Positions 43,877 to 53,920 are shown, numbered from the stretch's first letter. The stretch is DNA of 64,000 bases from Phymatolithon calcareum (GCA_977006965.1 OZ345366.1:124001-188000); one strand, 5' to 3'. Notes: generated from the sequence alone by a model not told the origin. Program-made: numbers and translations.

Positions 43877-45176
43877 CTATCTGGGAACACCTTCAACTAG
43901 CGCCCCGTCGGCATACACAAAGTGCGTTGGCTTACGCGAGAGGCTACCGTGGCTGGTATACAGAGTGACGAACTCGAACAACGTGTCGTGCGCGCGGTCC
44001 GTAAATGCGAACACGCCGGAATACACGTCGCGTCCGACGGCATTCTCATCGCCTGGCTGCAATTCATCAATGCGTTTTCGTTCAACGGTGCGCCGGGTGA
44101 GCTGTTGGTGGTCGTTAGACGAGTATGAAATCTGATGTAGAAATTTCACATTGCATGCATGTTGTGGTGGAGTAAATGAATGAGGTTCACTTACCGCATT
44201 GATTGCCTCGAGGAACATTCCGTTGCGGTCAAATTGGTTGGTGTAGATCGTCTTGCCCGTGTTGTGCATATGCAAGAAAGTTCACAAAATGTTAATGGTT
44301 TCCTTGAAACGGTCTGCACAGACGGAGGGCAAGTGCTCTGGTACTTAAAATCGTTCTTCACAGCGCGCCCGCTAAGCGAAAGGCCAGCATCTCCCAATGT
44401 TATACTACCGGCTTCGATCTGCCTGCTCTTTGCAAAGTACATGCGAACACCGGAAGAGTCCACAGCGCCCTTGACGAACTTGGGGTTGTCGTAATGTGTG
44501 TTGAGGCTTAGAAAGCGGTTCTGCTCTGTGATGACGAAACCGACACCATCGGGAAGCACCCATCTTCCAATTCCGACCGCCCACACAAATACAATACTAC
44601 TGCAATCCATGTCACCAACATATCCTGGACAATCGCCGGTCTTCAGGATTGTTAAACGCTTTCGAGCGCGGGCAGGCGGACACCAGAAAACAGGCTCCGC
44701 CACAACCACAGTCAAATTTCCGCCGGATCGTATTTCCAGCTCTACAGACGCGCAAGTGTGGGTCGTGATTTTGTCTCCAGGAATGGTATACCCCGTGAAA
44801 AGGACAGTCGGAAGCGGAACGTCATCGCCAGTAGTCGACAAGCTGCCGTCCTTCTCGAACAGCGTGACCCTCCGACACCATACTCGTAAATGAGTTGCTG
44901 TGCACCGGACGTAATGTTTCTGTCTTGTACTTCATGTGCTTGGAGTCTGCGCTTCAACTTGACGCTGAGTGTACCCTCCGCTGGATCGAGGGAGCATGCG
45001 ACCAAAGTCCACAATCCGTCGTTCTAACATTTGTTCGCGTCCGGGTAGACACTGTGGATGGTGCCGTTCATATCACCGACGGGAGATGCGGCAAACGGGA
45101 CGTGACAGTCGGTGAGTTTGCACACGTTAAGACGGCCAGCTTCGAAGCTGACGCTCGCAATATCGGCGTCGATCAT
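43877..45176 (-). pseudogene. DOMON-monooxygenase-Hint gene, inner copy, right arm
   Basis: Inverted twin of 38217-39557 with the same domain order and lesions. The stretch before the first monooxygenase Cys reads AEPVFWCPPARA here and AEPIYWCQPARA in the left arm. Its intron is the short 63-bp form. Confidence 0.75.
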
Positions 45177-45430
45177 GCTACCGGACGTCGACTCGGACAC
45201 GCCGAGTCCGCACCATGCAGCGCCGGTTGTGTTGCGCAGGACGCAATTGTACTGGCCGAGAGAATTTCTCAGCTATCAGACGATAAAGACAGCTGTCCGA
45301 CAAGCACGCACACTTCATATCATACTACGATGTGATCAGAGACGGATTTTCGGCGGGAGAACGTGTACAATAGTATACAGTACTGTATACAGTACAGCGT
45401 ACAGAACTGTACTACTCGTTCTCCCACGAT

Positions 45431-46066
45431 TTGTGTAATATCGATTTGTGTAATTTACACACAAAAGGTAGAATCATTCTAATGTCATCATACAGTATCA
45501 AAATGAGGACGAGACCCCCGCCTGCTTGTCAACATTTGCCTCTGCGTTGCGCACATCGCCCTTCTAGGTTGTGCGTGTTCTTCTGTGAAGATGCGGACCA
45601 CCCCGATAATGCTGCATCGCATGATCAGCTGGGCTCTTTACTTCTACTGAAGTGTGACCTGGAGAGGGCCGAGACAAATTACCGCTCGAGCCTTGACGTG
45701 AAGCTGCGTTTCCATGGTGAAGAAGCAGACCACCCCGATATTGCTTCCTCGCATGATCAGTTGGGCTCTTTACTTCAACTGAAGGGTGACCTTGACGGGG
45801 CCAAGACACAATTCCGCTCGAGCCTTGAAATGAAGCTGCGTTTCTATGGTGAAGGTGATGACCAAGGAGGAATTCCGGACTCTCTACTTAAGCTGGGCTC
45901 TGTGCTACAGCGGAAGAGGGACCTGGGTGGGGCCGAGGCGCTGTCGAAGATTGGAGAAGATGATCAGCGTTTTATTATACTGCAGAGGGCGCTGACGCAT
46001 GAGAGGAAGCGCCTCAAGATTGAAGAATCCTCGGCAAACTTCAATCCGGAAGGTTCGAAAGTATGA
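45431..46066 (+). CDS. TPR (kinesin-light-chain type) protein, right arm
   Basis: A 211-aa frame with tandem tetratricopeptide repeats of the 42-residue kinesin-light-chain type: ASHDQLGSLLLLKCDLERAE, SSHDQLGSLLQLKGDLDGAK and LLKLGSVLQRKRDLGGAEAL, with HPD and SSL...KLRF linkers. Such repeats mediate protein binding, and in algae and fungi they often sit behind NB-ARC-type ATPases, though none is visible here. The first 50 residues are poor coding sequence, so the true start could be a later exon. The frame overlaps the next one by 4 bases. Confidence 0.5.
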   Translation: MCNIDLCNLHTKGRIILMSSYSIKMRTRPPPACQHLPLRCAHRPSRLCVFFCEDADHPDNAASHDQLGSLLLLKCDLERAETNYRSSLDVKLRFHGEEADHPDIASSHDQLGSLLQLKGDLDGAKTQFRSSLEMKLRFYGEGDDQGGIPDSLLKLGSVLQRKRDLGGAEALSKIGEDDQRFIILQRALTHERKRLKIEESSANFNPEGSKV

Positions 46067-46611
46067 GAGCGCCTCCAAACTCGTCAAATCTGCAGTCTGG
46101 CTCAGCTTCATTACTGAAATTGTCGAAGATCAAGGCTTTCCTAGCTTCGATTTTTCCCTCCAAAGACTCGTCTTTGGAAGTGGGGGAAGTTTCGGTATTT
46201 GACGAGCTGTGCAGTGAGCATGAGAAGATGTACAAGACCGCACTCGAATATCCCTGTAGCGGACTTTCTAAGCTTTGGGACTCCGAGGAATGGGAAGAAG
46301 ATACGAATGAAAAATTGGAAACACTGCAAGAAGCTGTGGAATGTTTGTTACTAGATTCCTCCGAGCCTGGTTTGGAAGATATTGGACCTCTTTGTTTTCT
46401 TGGGACCGTGCTCCCTGAACGCTGTCGGAATATGAGCGAGAGATTCTCCATGATTCTGATGGTTCGACCAAAGTTCGCCTTTTGCTTCTGCGAAGTGGAG
46501 GAAAAGCTACATGTGTTTTCCCTACTTGCACATGATGTTGATTTTAAGTGCTCACTGCCTTCGTTCACCTTCTCGGGCGAGCAAATGCGCTGGTCGGAGC
46601 TGGAAAAATAA
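46063..46611 (+). CDS. 182-aa hypothetical protein, right arm
   Basis: Acidic, helical product (for example DELCSEHEKMYKTALEYPCS). A single TAA at 46609-46611 separates it from the 378-codon frame in the same phase, and the codons between (ALAAFDDDDLIRAVLVSC) are open. The two could be one gene with a nonsense codon, or adjacent exons. No family is recognised. Confidence 0.4.
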   Translation: MRAPPNSSNLQSGSASLLKLSKIKAFLASIFPSKDSSLEVGEVSVFDELCSEHEKMYKTALEYPCSGLSKLWDSEEWEEDTNEKLETLQEAVECLLLDSSEPGLEDIGPLCFLGTVLPERCRNMSERFSMILMVRPKFAFCFCEVEEKLHVFSLLAHDVDFKCSLPSFTFSGEQMRWSELEK

Positions 46612-46650
46612 GCGCTTGCGGCTTTTGATGACGATGACCTTATTCGTGCC

Positions 46651-47787
46651 GTGCTCGTCTCATGCATAGCGTGCACAAGTTCGCGCGGCACGTACAACTG
46701 CGTCGCATCGTCTTTCGTTTATGCTTGTCCGCGCAATATGAGCATCGCTATCAAATTTGACCACCCTATCGACCGCGACCTAAAGACCATGCTTGCCGAC
46801 CCGAAGCGCGGCGAGCGCTCTGGTGATCTCTTCTTCAAAACAGGAGAGGGGATGTGGTTTAAAGTGACGAACGAAGCTAGTGATATCGGCCATGTTCAAC
46901 GCTGTGAGCAACCGATTATTGATTGTGGTCGGAGCGCCCCGCACTACGCTATTCCGCTCCTGTACGGCTTTGGTGAGTTCCTCAACTCGAGCGACCCGTG
47001 CCGTACTATTCAGGTGGAGAAAATCATGGATCAACTCCGTCCGTCAGCTCCCGCGTGCTTTGTATTGCGCGAGATTTGCTCTTCTGCTCGACCACTCGTC
47101 AAGAAGGGTCAGTTGGATCTGGTTTCCGTCGCCGCCGTTCTGTACTACAACCAGGGAAGGCTTCCATTGATGAATTATACTCGTAAAATTCGCGGCCCAA
47201 TGTTTGTTGTGCGCGAGGACGGCGTATACAAGTCACACCGATTACAAGGTACAAAGGTGCAGGGAAGCTTCACCATTAACGCTCTGTTGGCGAAGTTTGG
47301 CTTAGTGGTCGGTAAAGAGTTCTGCCTAAAAGAAGACGAACGAGTGGACAAGCTGAGCGATGTGGCGGAGCACTTTTATGGACAGCCGTACATGAATGTT
47401 GTCAAGTACGATCAAGAGGCGGATGATGTTGCGCGCGGGCCTGAGACGACTGATATTTCTGAGCTCGCTGTGTGCAACGCATTGGCAGCGCTTCTGTGCA
47501 GGAAGTTTGGCTTGCTAACCGGCTTTTCAGAATGGATATCGCGTGCAGAGCACGTGTCGTGTGCGCAAAATTTGCGCGACGATGTGACTATGAGCGCAAA
47601 CATCGAACTTCCAGACCTGGACATTTGGACAAGCCATTTGATGAAAAACCCGCAGCTGAAGGGGAAGAGTGCGGTCAGCGATGAAATGATGCTTGCTTGC
47701 GCTCAAAGTAAGGACCGCGACGCTAACGGATTTTCCTTTCCTCCTGTTCATGTTAACAACGTGGTTGTAGAACATGCCCGACCTTGA
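46651..47787 (+). CDS. 378-aa hypothetical protein, right arm
   Basis: A long soluble frame. The C-terminal part (ELAVCNALAALLCRKFGLLT) recurs in diverged form in unit B, where it follows TPR repeats directly and is itself repeated twice (50.81-51.21 kb). It may therefore be a degenerate helical repeat protein belonging with the TPR frame. Upstream, the frame is open in phase back to the stop at 46611, and an alternative Met at residue 30 (MSIAIKFDHPIDRDLKTMLA) is a plausible start. No catalytic motif is recognised. Confidence 0.45.
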   Translation: MLVSCIACTSSRGTYNCVASSFVYACPRNMSIAIKFDHPIDRDLKTMLADPKRGERSGDLFFKTGEGMWFKVTNEASDIGHVQRCEQPIIDCGRSAPHYAIPLLYGFGEFLNSSDPCRTIQVEKIMDQLRPSAPACFVLREICSSARPLVKKGQLDLVSVAAVLYYNQGRLPLMNYTRKIRGPMFVVREDGVYKSHRLQGTKVQGSFTINALLAKFGLVVGKEFCLKEDERVDKLSDVAEHFYGQPYMNVVKYDQEADDVARGPETTDISELAVCNALAALLCRKFGLLTGFSEWISRAEHVSCAQNLRDDVTMSANIELPDLDIWTSHLMKNPQLKGKSAVSDEMMLACAQSKDRDANGFSFPPVHVNNVVVEHARP

Positions 47788-47895
47788 CAGGCCATGCAAT
47801 GTCAGGGGGGAGTGCCGCATTACGCTCCCGAACAGGTTCTCAAGTGAAAAGGATATGGAGAATCATAATACTTTGACCCCTCGAAAATCGTCACA

Positions 47896-48123
47896 ATGAT
47901 CTCAGCAAATGAAAGGAATGCAGTATTCATCGCCTACTTGTTCTCAGCCCAACCTTTCGAACGGAAAGAGGTTAACGCCATGGCGACTGCAGAGCTTGTG
48001 AATAGCGCCGGCATGTTTGGCGGCTGGAGCGACGACATGGACGGCACACCAATCGGCGGAATCCATCCTCTCTCCATCGTGAAAAATGCAGACGGCACCA
48101 CGATGATTGTCGACAATCACTGA
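47896..48123 (+). CDS. 75-aa hypothetical frame, right arm
   Basis: Contains DDMDGTPIGGIHPLSIVKNA. A diverged counterpart lies at 51471-51671 in unit B (EDMNGTPIGGISPRSIVTIS), so the segment is conserved between units at peptide level, which supports past coding. The sequence after its stop stays similar between units as well. Function unknown. Confidence 0.3.
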   Translation: MISANERNAVFIAYLFSAQPFERKEVNAMATAELVNSAGMFGGWSDDMDGTPIGGIHPLSIVKNADGTTMIVDNH

Positions 48124-48459
48124 CTGCGGAATGCGCCCCGACCGGTATTTGCGAAAAGCAATCACGGTCGTAAAATACTCGCAAGTCTAGAGGACAGTCT
48201 CGAAGGCTGTCGCCTCGCGCAAAGCCTGGAAGAAGCGTGGTGACTGTGCAAACGCCGCTCCTGGTCTGGAGCGTGGTATTTCCACTGTGTCCATTGATGA
48301 GATCCACATGGAGTTTATCAACAACCACGAGGGCGCCCGCCGATGCAGAGGAGGAAGAATCCAATTTTACGAAAATGACCGCCAAGAATATTCAGGATCG
48401 ACTCAAGATGGAACATTTTCGTCGTCAGCAGGAAGAACGGAAGTTTGGTGTGGCCAATT

Positions 48460-49882
48460 CGCAGACTCCAAGCACATGAAGAAAAAGACAGGAACATTAT
48501 GTCCGGTACACAGAAACTCGTTTACGCGTATGGTGTCGGAGGGTCACGCTATTCGACAAGGACGGCAGCTTGCCGACTACTGACGATGACGTTCCGCTTC
48601 CGAGCGATGTGGACTTCAATCAGACTGTCTTTGACACGACGTATACCATTCCTGGAGACAAAGCCACGACCTATGCGCGCGCGTCTGTAGAGCTGGAAAT
48701 ACCATACGGAGGAAATTTGACCATGGTTGCGGCGGAGCCTGTTTAGTGGTGTCAGCCTGCCCGCGCTCAAAAGCGTTTAACAAATTTCTGAAGACTGGCG
48801 ATTGTCTAGGAGATATTGGTGACATGGATTGCAGAAGTATTGTATTCGCGTGGGCGGTCGGAATTGACAGATTGGTGCTTCCCAGCATTGTCGGTCTCGT
48901 CATCACAGAGAAGAACTGCAAAGTATGCCTCAACACACACTACGACAATCCCAAGTTGGTCAAGGGTGCTGTGGACACTTCCGGTGTTTGCATGCACTTT
49001 GCAAAGCGTAGGCAGATCGAATCCGGCAGTATAACTCTCGGAGATACTAGCTTTTCCCTTAGCGGTCGCATTGTGAAGAACGATTTTAAGTACCAGAGCA
49101 ACTGCCCCTCCGTCTGGCAGACCGTTTCAAGGAAATCATAAACATTTTTGGAAGTTTCTTGCATATGCACACCCCGGGCAAGACGATCTACACCAACCGA
49201 TTTGATGGCAACGGAAAGTTCCTCGAGACAATTAATGCGCTAAGCGAACCTCATTCATTTCCTCCACCACAGCGTACATGCAATCTTCTTTTGTCTAACC
49301 GGATTTACAATTCTAAATTGTCACTGTGAATTTCTTCACCAGATTTCATAATGGTCCAACGACCACCAACAGTTCACCCTGTGCACCGGTGAGCGAAAAC
49401 ACATGTATGAATTCCAGCCAGGCGACGAGGTTGCCGTCGGACGCGACGCGTATTCCGCAGTGTTCGCATTTACGCACCACGAGCGCGACACGTTGTTCGA
49501 GTTCGTCTCGCTGCTTACCAGCCACGGTAGCCTCTCGCGTACGCCGACGCACTTTGTGTATGCCGACGGGGCGCTCGTCGCGGCAGGTGAGAGTTGGAGA
49601 CGTGTTGCGACGCGCGGACAAGAGTAGACGAGAGTGACACGCGTGCAGAGGGAGTTGAAGTACGGGCTGTATAGCCCGCAGACGTTGCATGGAGACATTG
49701 TTGTCGACGGATTTGTCGCCAGCACGTACACTATGGAAGTGCGCCCCAAAGCGGCTCATGCGCTTCTGGTGCCATTACGGTTTCTGGGGAGATTTGGGGG
49801 AATGTACTTTGCGGCGATGGAGCATGGGGTGTCGGAGGGGAATTCGATGTGGGAATTGGCCAGATGGACATTAAAGGCGTAA
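48460..49882 (+). pseudogene. DOMON-monooxygenase-Hint gene, outer copy, right arm
   Basis: In order: the DOMON C-terminal strand (RRLQAHEEKDRNIMSGTQKL, 48462-48530); Cu2-monooxygenase pieces (FDTTYTIPGDKATTY, IVFAWAVGI, LNTHYDNPKLVKGAVDTSGV); in a shifted frame the copper-B HxH region (FGSFLHMHT); then the most complete Hint domain of the window. The Hint has a candidate catalytic Cys in FTLCTGER, EFQPGDEVAVGRDAY, the TxxH motif in RTPTHFVYADG, and in yet another frame the Hog end GLYSPQTLHGDIVVDGFVAS and AHALLVPLR. Lesions are TAG after AEPV, a 1-bp loss near 49.12 kb, a splice donor changed from GT to CT (49240), TAA at 49349 and frame changes near 49.58-49.63 kb. The related intact enzymes (DBH/MOXD type) hydroxylate small molecules in the secretory pathway; Hog Hint domains self-cleave. 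The fusion is my inference from collinearity in all five copies. Confidence 0.75.
49240..49342 (+). other. Decayed intron of the outer monooxygenase-Hint copy
   Basis: Homologous to 39199-39302 (104 bp), but the 5' dinucleotide is CT rather than GT, so normal splicing is not expected. Confidence 0.55.
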
Positions 49883-49962
49883 TCATGGAGGAATGATGGA
49901 CGGAGGTGACGGAGACTTCGGTTCGTTGTATAGTGACGAGTCACATGCAGTATGTAAACTTC

Positions 49963-50008
49963 GTAACCTCCACGGAAAAATAACGACTATTTTTTCCATG
50001 GAAGTTAC
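49963..50008. repeat. Hairpin inside the right arm
   Basis: Twin of 33385-33430. Confidence 0.6.
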
Positions 50009-50563
50009 GCGCCGAGCTTCTGCACAGTAGTGAAACTTTGAGCTCTCGGACCTTAAATACAATCGATTGCGATTGCTTGTAAACTTGACATTCGAAGGCC
50101 ATAACTAAGTTGCGCCCTAAAACCCAATGCCATGTTGCAAAGGAGCCGATCATGACGAACTCGTTTTACTGTAAGGAGATCCGATTGCAGTGGTGCGAGC
50201 AATGCACCTTTTCGTATCATACCATAATGTGAGCAAACAGGGATTTTCGGCGGGAGAAGGTGTATCATAGGACACAAAAGTTAGAATCATTCCGAAGTCG
50301 TCATATCAAAATTTTGATGACGAGACCCCCAACTGCTTGTCAACATTTGCCTCTGCGTTGAACGCATCTCCCTTCTAGGTCGTGCGTGTTCTTCTCCCTC
50401 CAGGGCCGCCGCCTCCAAATTCAATGTGTCAAACAGTCTGTACACCAGCACCGCATGAGCGCGGCAACAACGCTACCGAGGTACCTGCCACGACGCAAGG
50501 GCAGGCAACGCGCTTCAGACGACATGTTGCTGTGGTGGGGAGCTGGATTGGAGGAGGCTGGAT

Positions 50564-50833
50564 TTGTATAAGGATATTTACCGTGACGCTGTCCACCCAG
50601 ATGTCGCGAAATCGCAACAGAGATTGGGTGAAGTACTGGAAGCAAAAGGAAGTCTGGATGAGACAGAGGCGCTGTACCGAGATAGCCTGACTGCGTATCA
50701 GCGTATTCTGGGCGAAAGTCACCATCACTTGCGTATCTCGATTTTGCATCATTGCTTGGGCAGAGTCCTGCAAGCAAAAAGAGTGCTGTATGAGGCAGAA
50801 TTGCTGAGCGATGTGGCGGAGGAATTTTTTTAA
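50564..50833 (+). CDS. TPR protein fragment, unit B
   Basis: Two clear kinesin-light-chain-type TPRs: SQQRLGEVLEAKGSLDETEA with LYRDSLTAYQRILGE, and ISILHHCLGRVLQAKRVLYE. The frame then enters LSDVAEEFF, the counterpart of KLSDVAEHFYG in the 378-aa protein, and stops in a T-run (TTTTTTTAA at about 50831). The next piece continues in another frame. Confidence 0.5.
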   Translation: MYKDIYRDAVHPDVAKSQQRLGEVLEAKGSLDETEALYRDSLTAYQRILGESHHHLRISILHHCLGRVLQAKRVLYEAELLSDVAEEFF

Positions 50834-51212
50834 ACGGCGGTACAAGCAAGCTGTCCGGTTCGATAAGGAGGCGGATGTCATTGCGTGGGGGCCTGAGGAG
50901 CGTAACATTTCTGATCTCGCCGTGTGCAACACAGTTGCAGCGCTTCTACGCAGGATGTTTGGACAGCCGTACAAGCAGGCTGCCGAGTACGATAAGGAGG
51001 CGACTGACGAACATGAGCTCGCTGTGGGCAACACACTGACAGCGCTTTTATGCAGGAAGTTTGGCTTGCTAACAGGCTTTTCCGGATGGATATCGCGTAA
51101 GGAGGAAGTCAAGTGTGAGCGAAATGTGGATAACAAATTGAGTATGGACGCAAACATAGAACTTGCAAAGCTGAAAATATGGACGAGCATTTGGAGAGAA
51201 ACCGGGAGTTGA
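50811..51212 (+). pseudogene. Diverged C-terminal part of the 378-aa protein, unit B
   Basis: Contains two copies of a module like SDLAVCNTVAALLRRMFGQP and ELAVGNTLTALLCRKFGLLT, where the right-arm protein has one. It probably follows the TPR frame after a frameshift at the T-run, making unit B a TPR plus module fusion. Confidence 0.45.
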
Positions 51213-51470
51213 ATGGGTGTACGGTCGGAGATGAAATGATGCGTCCTGGTGCACAAGATGAGAACCTGGACGGTAACGGGATGGTAATTGATTTTCCTCT
51301 CCTCTTATTGATCAAAACAGCGTGGTTGTAGAAACAGTCTCGACCTTGATTGACCCTGCGCAGTTGGGGGAGAGTTCGGCTTTACGCTCCAAAAAAGTTA
51401 CTCAAGTGAGAAGGATATGGATTATCATGTTACTTTGACCCCTCCAGAGGCTCCATGAGGACGACAGTGA

Positions 51471-51671
51471 ATGAAAGGAATACAGTATTCATCGCCTATC
51501 ATTCGTTTTCTCTGCCAAATTTTCGAACGGAAAGAAGTTACCGCCACGGCGACCGCAGCGCTGGTGCATGGCGCTGGCATGTCCAGCAGCTGGGGTGAAG
51601 ACATGAACGGCACACCAATCGGCGGAATCTCTCCTCGCTCCATCGTGACAATCTCGACGGCACAACAATGA
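51471..51671 (+). pseudogene. Diverged copy of the 75-aa frame, unit B
   Basis: Similar to 47896-48123 through DDMDGTPIGGIHPLS/EDMNGTPIGGISPRS. The frame is shifted before the conserved TTMIVDNH end. Confidence 0.3.
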
Positions 51672-51804
51672 TTGTCGACAATCACTGACTGCGGAATGAC
51701 CTCCGACGGGTATCTGCAAAAAACAATCACGGTCGTGAAATACTCGCAAGTCTAGAAGACAGTCTTGAAGTTTATCGCCTCGCGCAAGGCCTGGAAGAAA
51801 AAGT

Positions 51805-52620
51805 GTGGCGACTGTGCAAATATCGGTCCTAGTCTGGAGCGTGATATTTCCGCCGTCTCTATCGATGAGATCCACATGGAGTTTAACAACGACGAGGCCG
51901 CCGGCCGAGGCAGAGGAGGAAGAGTCCGGTTTTTCGAAAATGACCGCAAAGTATATTCAGGGCCGACTCAAGATGGAACATTTTCGTCGTCGGCAGGAAG
52001 GGCGCAAGTTTGGTGCGGCCAGTTGGGATCAGCTCACATCAGTCGAGGCCGGCAAGAATAACGCAAAGAAAAGCGATGGACCAGGCGTTGACGTCGAGGC
52101 CGGAGGTGCCGATTTCAGCGGTGGTGGGAGTAAGTATCAGACGCCTGCGAAACGTGGCGGCAGCGCCGTCCTGTGGACCGGCGAGAGCATGTACAACCGC
52201 ATCAATTCGACAACCGTTCAGATTAGCAGTATCAGTAGCGGGACAACGGATGCCGATCTTGACGAGTTGTTCAAGGTTTTCTTGAATTTTATGCGTACTT
52301 TCCACAGCAGAGAGCAGAAGATTGTCGGAATTAGCAGATGCGTGCTTCCCGATGGTGTCGGTCTCGTCATCACAGAGCAGAACCGCTTTCTAAGCCTCAA
52401 CACACATTACGACAACCCCAAGTTCGTCAAGGGCGCTGTGGACTCTTCCGGTGTTCGCATGTACTTTGCAAAGAGCAGGCAGATCGAAGCCGGTAGTATC
52501 ACATTGGGAGATGCTGGCCTTTCGCTTAGCGGGCGCGCTTTGAAGAACGATTTTAAGTACCAGAGCACTTGCCCATCCGTCTGTGCAGACCGTTTCAAGG
52601 AAACCATTAAAATTTTGTGA
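51805..52620 (+). CDS. Chimeric 271-aa frame: charged domain fused to a monooxygenase C-domain
   Basis: Residues 1-170 derive from unit B and hold a charged helix (KMTAKYIQGRLKMEHFRRRQ), a Gly-rich linker and a soluble part (SGGGSKYQTPAKRGGSAVLW). From about residue 180 the sequence is the copper type II monooxygenase C-domain as in the arms (LPDGVGLVITEQNRFLSLNT; HYDNPKFVKGAVDSSGVRMY). Unlike all other copies it keeps frame through CPSVCADRFKETIKIL before an in-frame TGA. The joint at about 52325 is where near-identity with the left arm (offset 13508) begins. The DOMON and N-terminal monooxygenase domains are absent, so no enzyme activity is expected. Confidence 0.5.
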   Translation: MATVQISVLVWSVIFPPSLSMRSTWSLTTTRPPAEAEEEESGFSKMTAKYIQGRLKMEHFRRRQEGRKFGAASWDQLTSVEAGKNNAKKSDGPGVDVEAGGADFSGGGSKYQTPAKRGGSAVLWTGESMYNRINSTTVQISSISSGTTDADLDELFKVFLNFMRTFHSREQKIVGISRCVLPDGVGLVITEQNRFLSLNTHYDNPKFVKGAVDSSGVRMYFAKSRQIEAGSITLGDAGLSLSGRALKNDFKYQSTCPSVCADRFKETIKIL

Positions 52621-53025
52621 ACTTTCTTGCATATGCACAACACGGGCAAGACGATCTACACCAACCAATTTGACCGCAACTGAATGTTCCTCGAGGCAAT
52701 CAATGCGGTAAGTGAACCTCATTCATTTACTCCACCACAACATGCATGCAATGTGAAATTTCTACATCAGATTTCATACTCGTCTAACGACCACCAACAG
52801 CTCACCCGGCGCACCGTTGAACGAAAACGCATTGATGAATTGCAGCCAGGCGATGAGAATGCCGTCGGACGCGACGTGTATTCCGGCGTGTTCGCATTTA
52901 CGCACCGCGCGCGCGACACGTCGTTCGAGTTCGTCACTCTGTATACCAGCCACGGTAGCCTCTCGCGTAAGCCAACGCACTTTGTGTATGCCGACGGGGC
53001 GCTAGTTGAAGGTGTTCCCAGATAG
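52325..53025 (+). pseudogene. Monooxygenase-Hint gene, third copy (3' part)
   Basis: Nearly identical to 38817-39557. It has two stops in the copper-B region: TGA after KIL (52618-52620) and TGA replacing Gly in DRNGM (52681-52683). The intron is the short form (52708-52770). The Hint part (ELQPGDENAVGRDVYSGVFA, KPTHFVYADG) ends at 53025. Confidence 0.75.
52708..52770 (+). other. Intron of the third copy (short form, 63 bp)
   Basis: GTAAGTG...CATCAG, lacking the 41 bp present in the left-arm intron but sharing that deletion with the right arm. Confidence 0.65.
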
Positions 53026-53707
53026 CTCAGGGTCCATATTTTTCTTCTGTCCTGTAAGACTGCTTGGTCCCGTGACTATCCCATTCTGTGTTCATACTGC
53101 AGAGTGCTTACCACTACCACAATCAGCAAAAGGCGTTCTTGGCCGGCAGAATAGCAATGCAGCCGACGAGAAACTTTGTTGAGAACATTTTTAAGTTTGT
53201 GTTGGAAACAGATTGCCTGTGTCCTGCAACTTACTGCAGATCCTAATGCATCTTATAGTGACCCATGTCACCTCAAGTATGTCGATGCATTGAATCAGAA
53301 AGGAATTCATAATTTCGCGATTCCTGGCCTGTCTCTGCCGTGCGACAAGGATCAACTGTGAATGCATGCATAACAAGAAGGAGTTAATCGAGTAGCTTAA
53401 GTGATTTCCAAATTCAAGGCACTCTGTTTTTAAAACATTTTGCTCATGAAGAGATGATCATGTCTTTGCTCGCGCCTGGAATTCAGAGTGGTCTTTCTCC
53501 ACCAAGAAATCAGTGATGAACTGTTGATCCCTCGAATGCGCTCGTTTCCGTCCGCGCCCGAGTCCCTGAGTCTCAAATGTTTGGGTTTACATACCATTCG
53601 TTGCACTAAACGAACATTATGCATTTGACTCGGATTATCCCGATTCAATACGCACCTTCTCCTGCAATCGTCATGATGGCCGTGACGGCGAACAAGCAAT
53701 AGAGTAC

Positions 53708-53920
53708 ATGGAACTCAAATTGAAAATCACGACACAGTTTGTGCGTCATCCCGATAAGGAAGCCTGGTGCGTACGATTCGCTGCGAAGCCTCTTTACCCC
53801 GATTTACCTTCGCACCCCGTCTCGGTCTTGTTTTACGGCGCAACAGGCCCTGGGCACTCAGAGAGCGCGCGCGATGATTTAACGTCCTCTCAGTTTGCGA
53901 AAGAGAGTCATGAAGGTTAG
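53708..53920 (+). CDS. 70-aa hypothetical frame, third copy
   Basis: Same as 40240-40452 apart from one Asn to Tyr change. No family is recognised. Confidence 0.3.
   Translation: MELKLKITTQFVRHPDKEAWCVRFAAKPLYPDLPSHPVSVLFYGATGPGHSESARDDLTSSQFAKESHEG

Larger units (their letters stand above)
42279..50565 (-). repeat. Right arm of the large near-perfect palindrome (8.3 kb)
   Basis: Reverse complement of 32828-41155, shorter by one 41-bp segment. Its outer end merges without interruption into a diverged tandem copy (unit B, from about 50.3 kb), whereas the left arm ends in unrelated sequence. The right side is therefore the more natural context and the left arm looks like the derived inverted copy. 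Confidence 0.9.
50290..52324 (+). repeat. Unit B, diverged tandem copy of the right-arm unit
   Basis: The start of the right-arm unit near 45.51 kb (GACGAGACCCCC, TGCTTGTCAACATTTGCCTC) recurs at 50.32 kb, a period of about 4.8 kb. TPR, 378-aa-like and 75-aa-like segments follow in the same order but are shorter and more diverged. The unit is an older tandem duplicate, joined at about 52325 to near-identical arm sequence. Confidence 0.75.

Noticed and set aside
32828-50565. A giant DNA transposon (Maverick-like) with the arms as terminal inverted repeats
   Set aside because: There is no target duplication, no polymerase, integrase or capsid gene, and the spacer is a host histone-locus copy. 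A segmental inverted duplication fits better.
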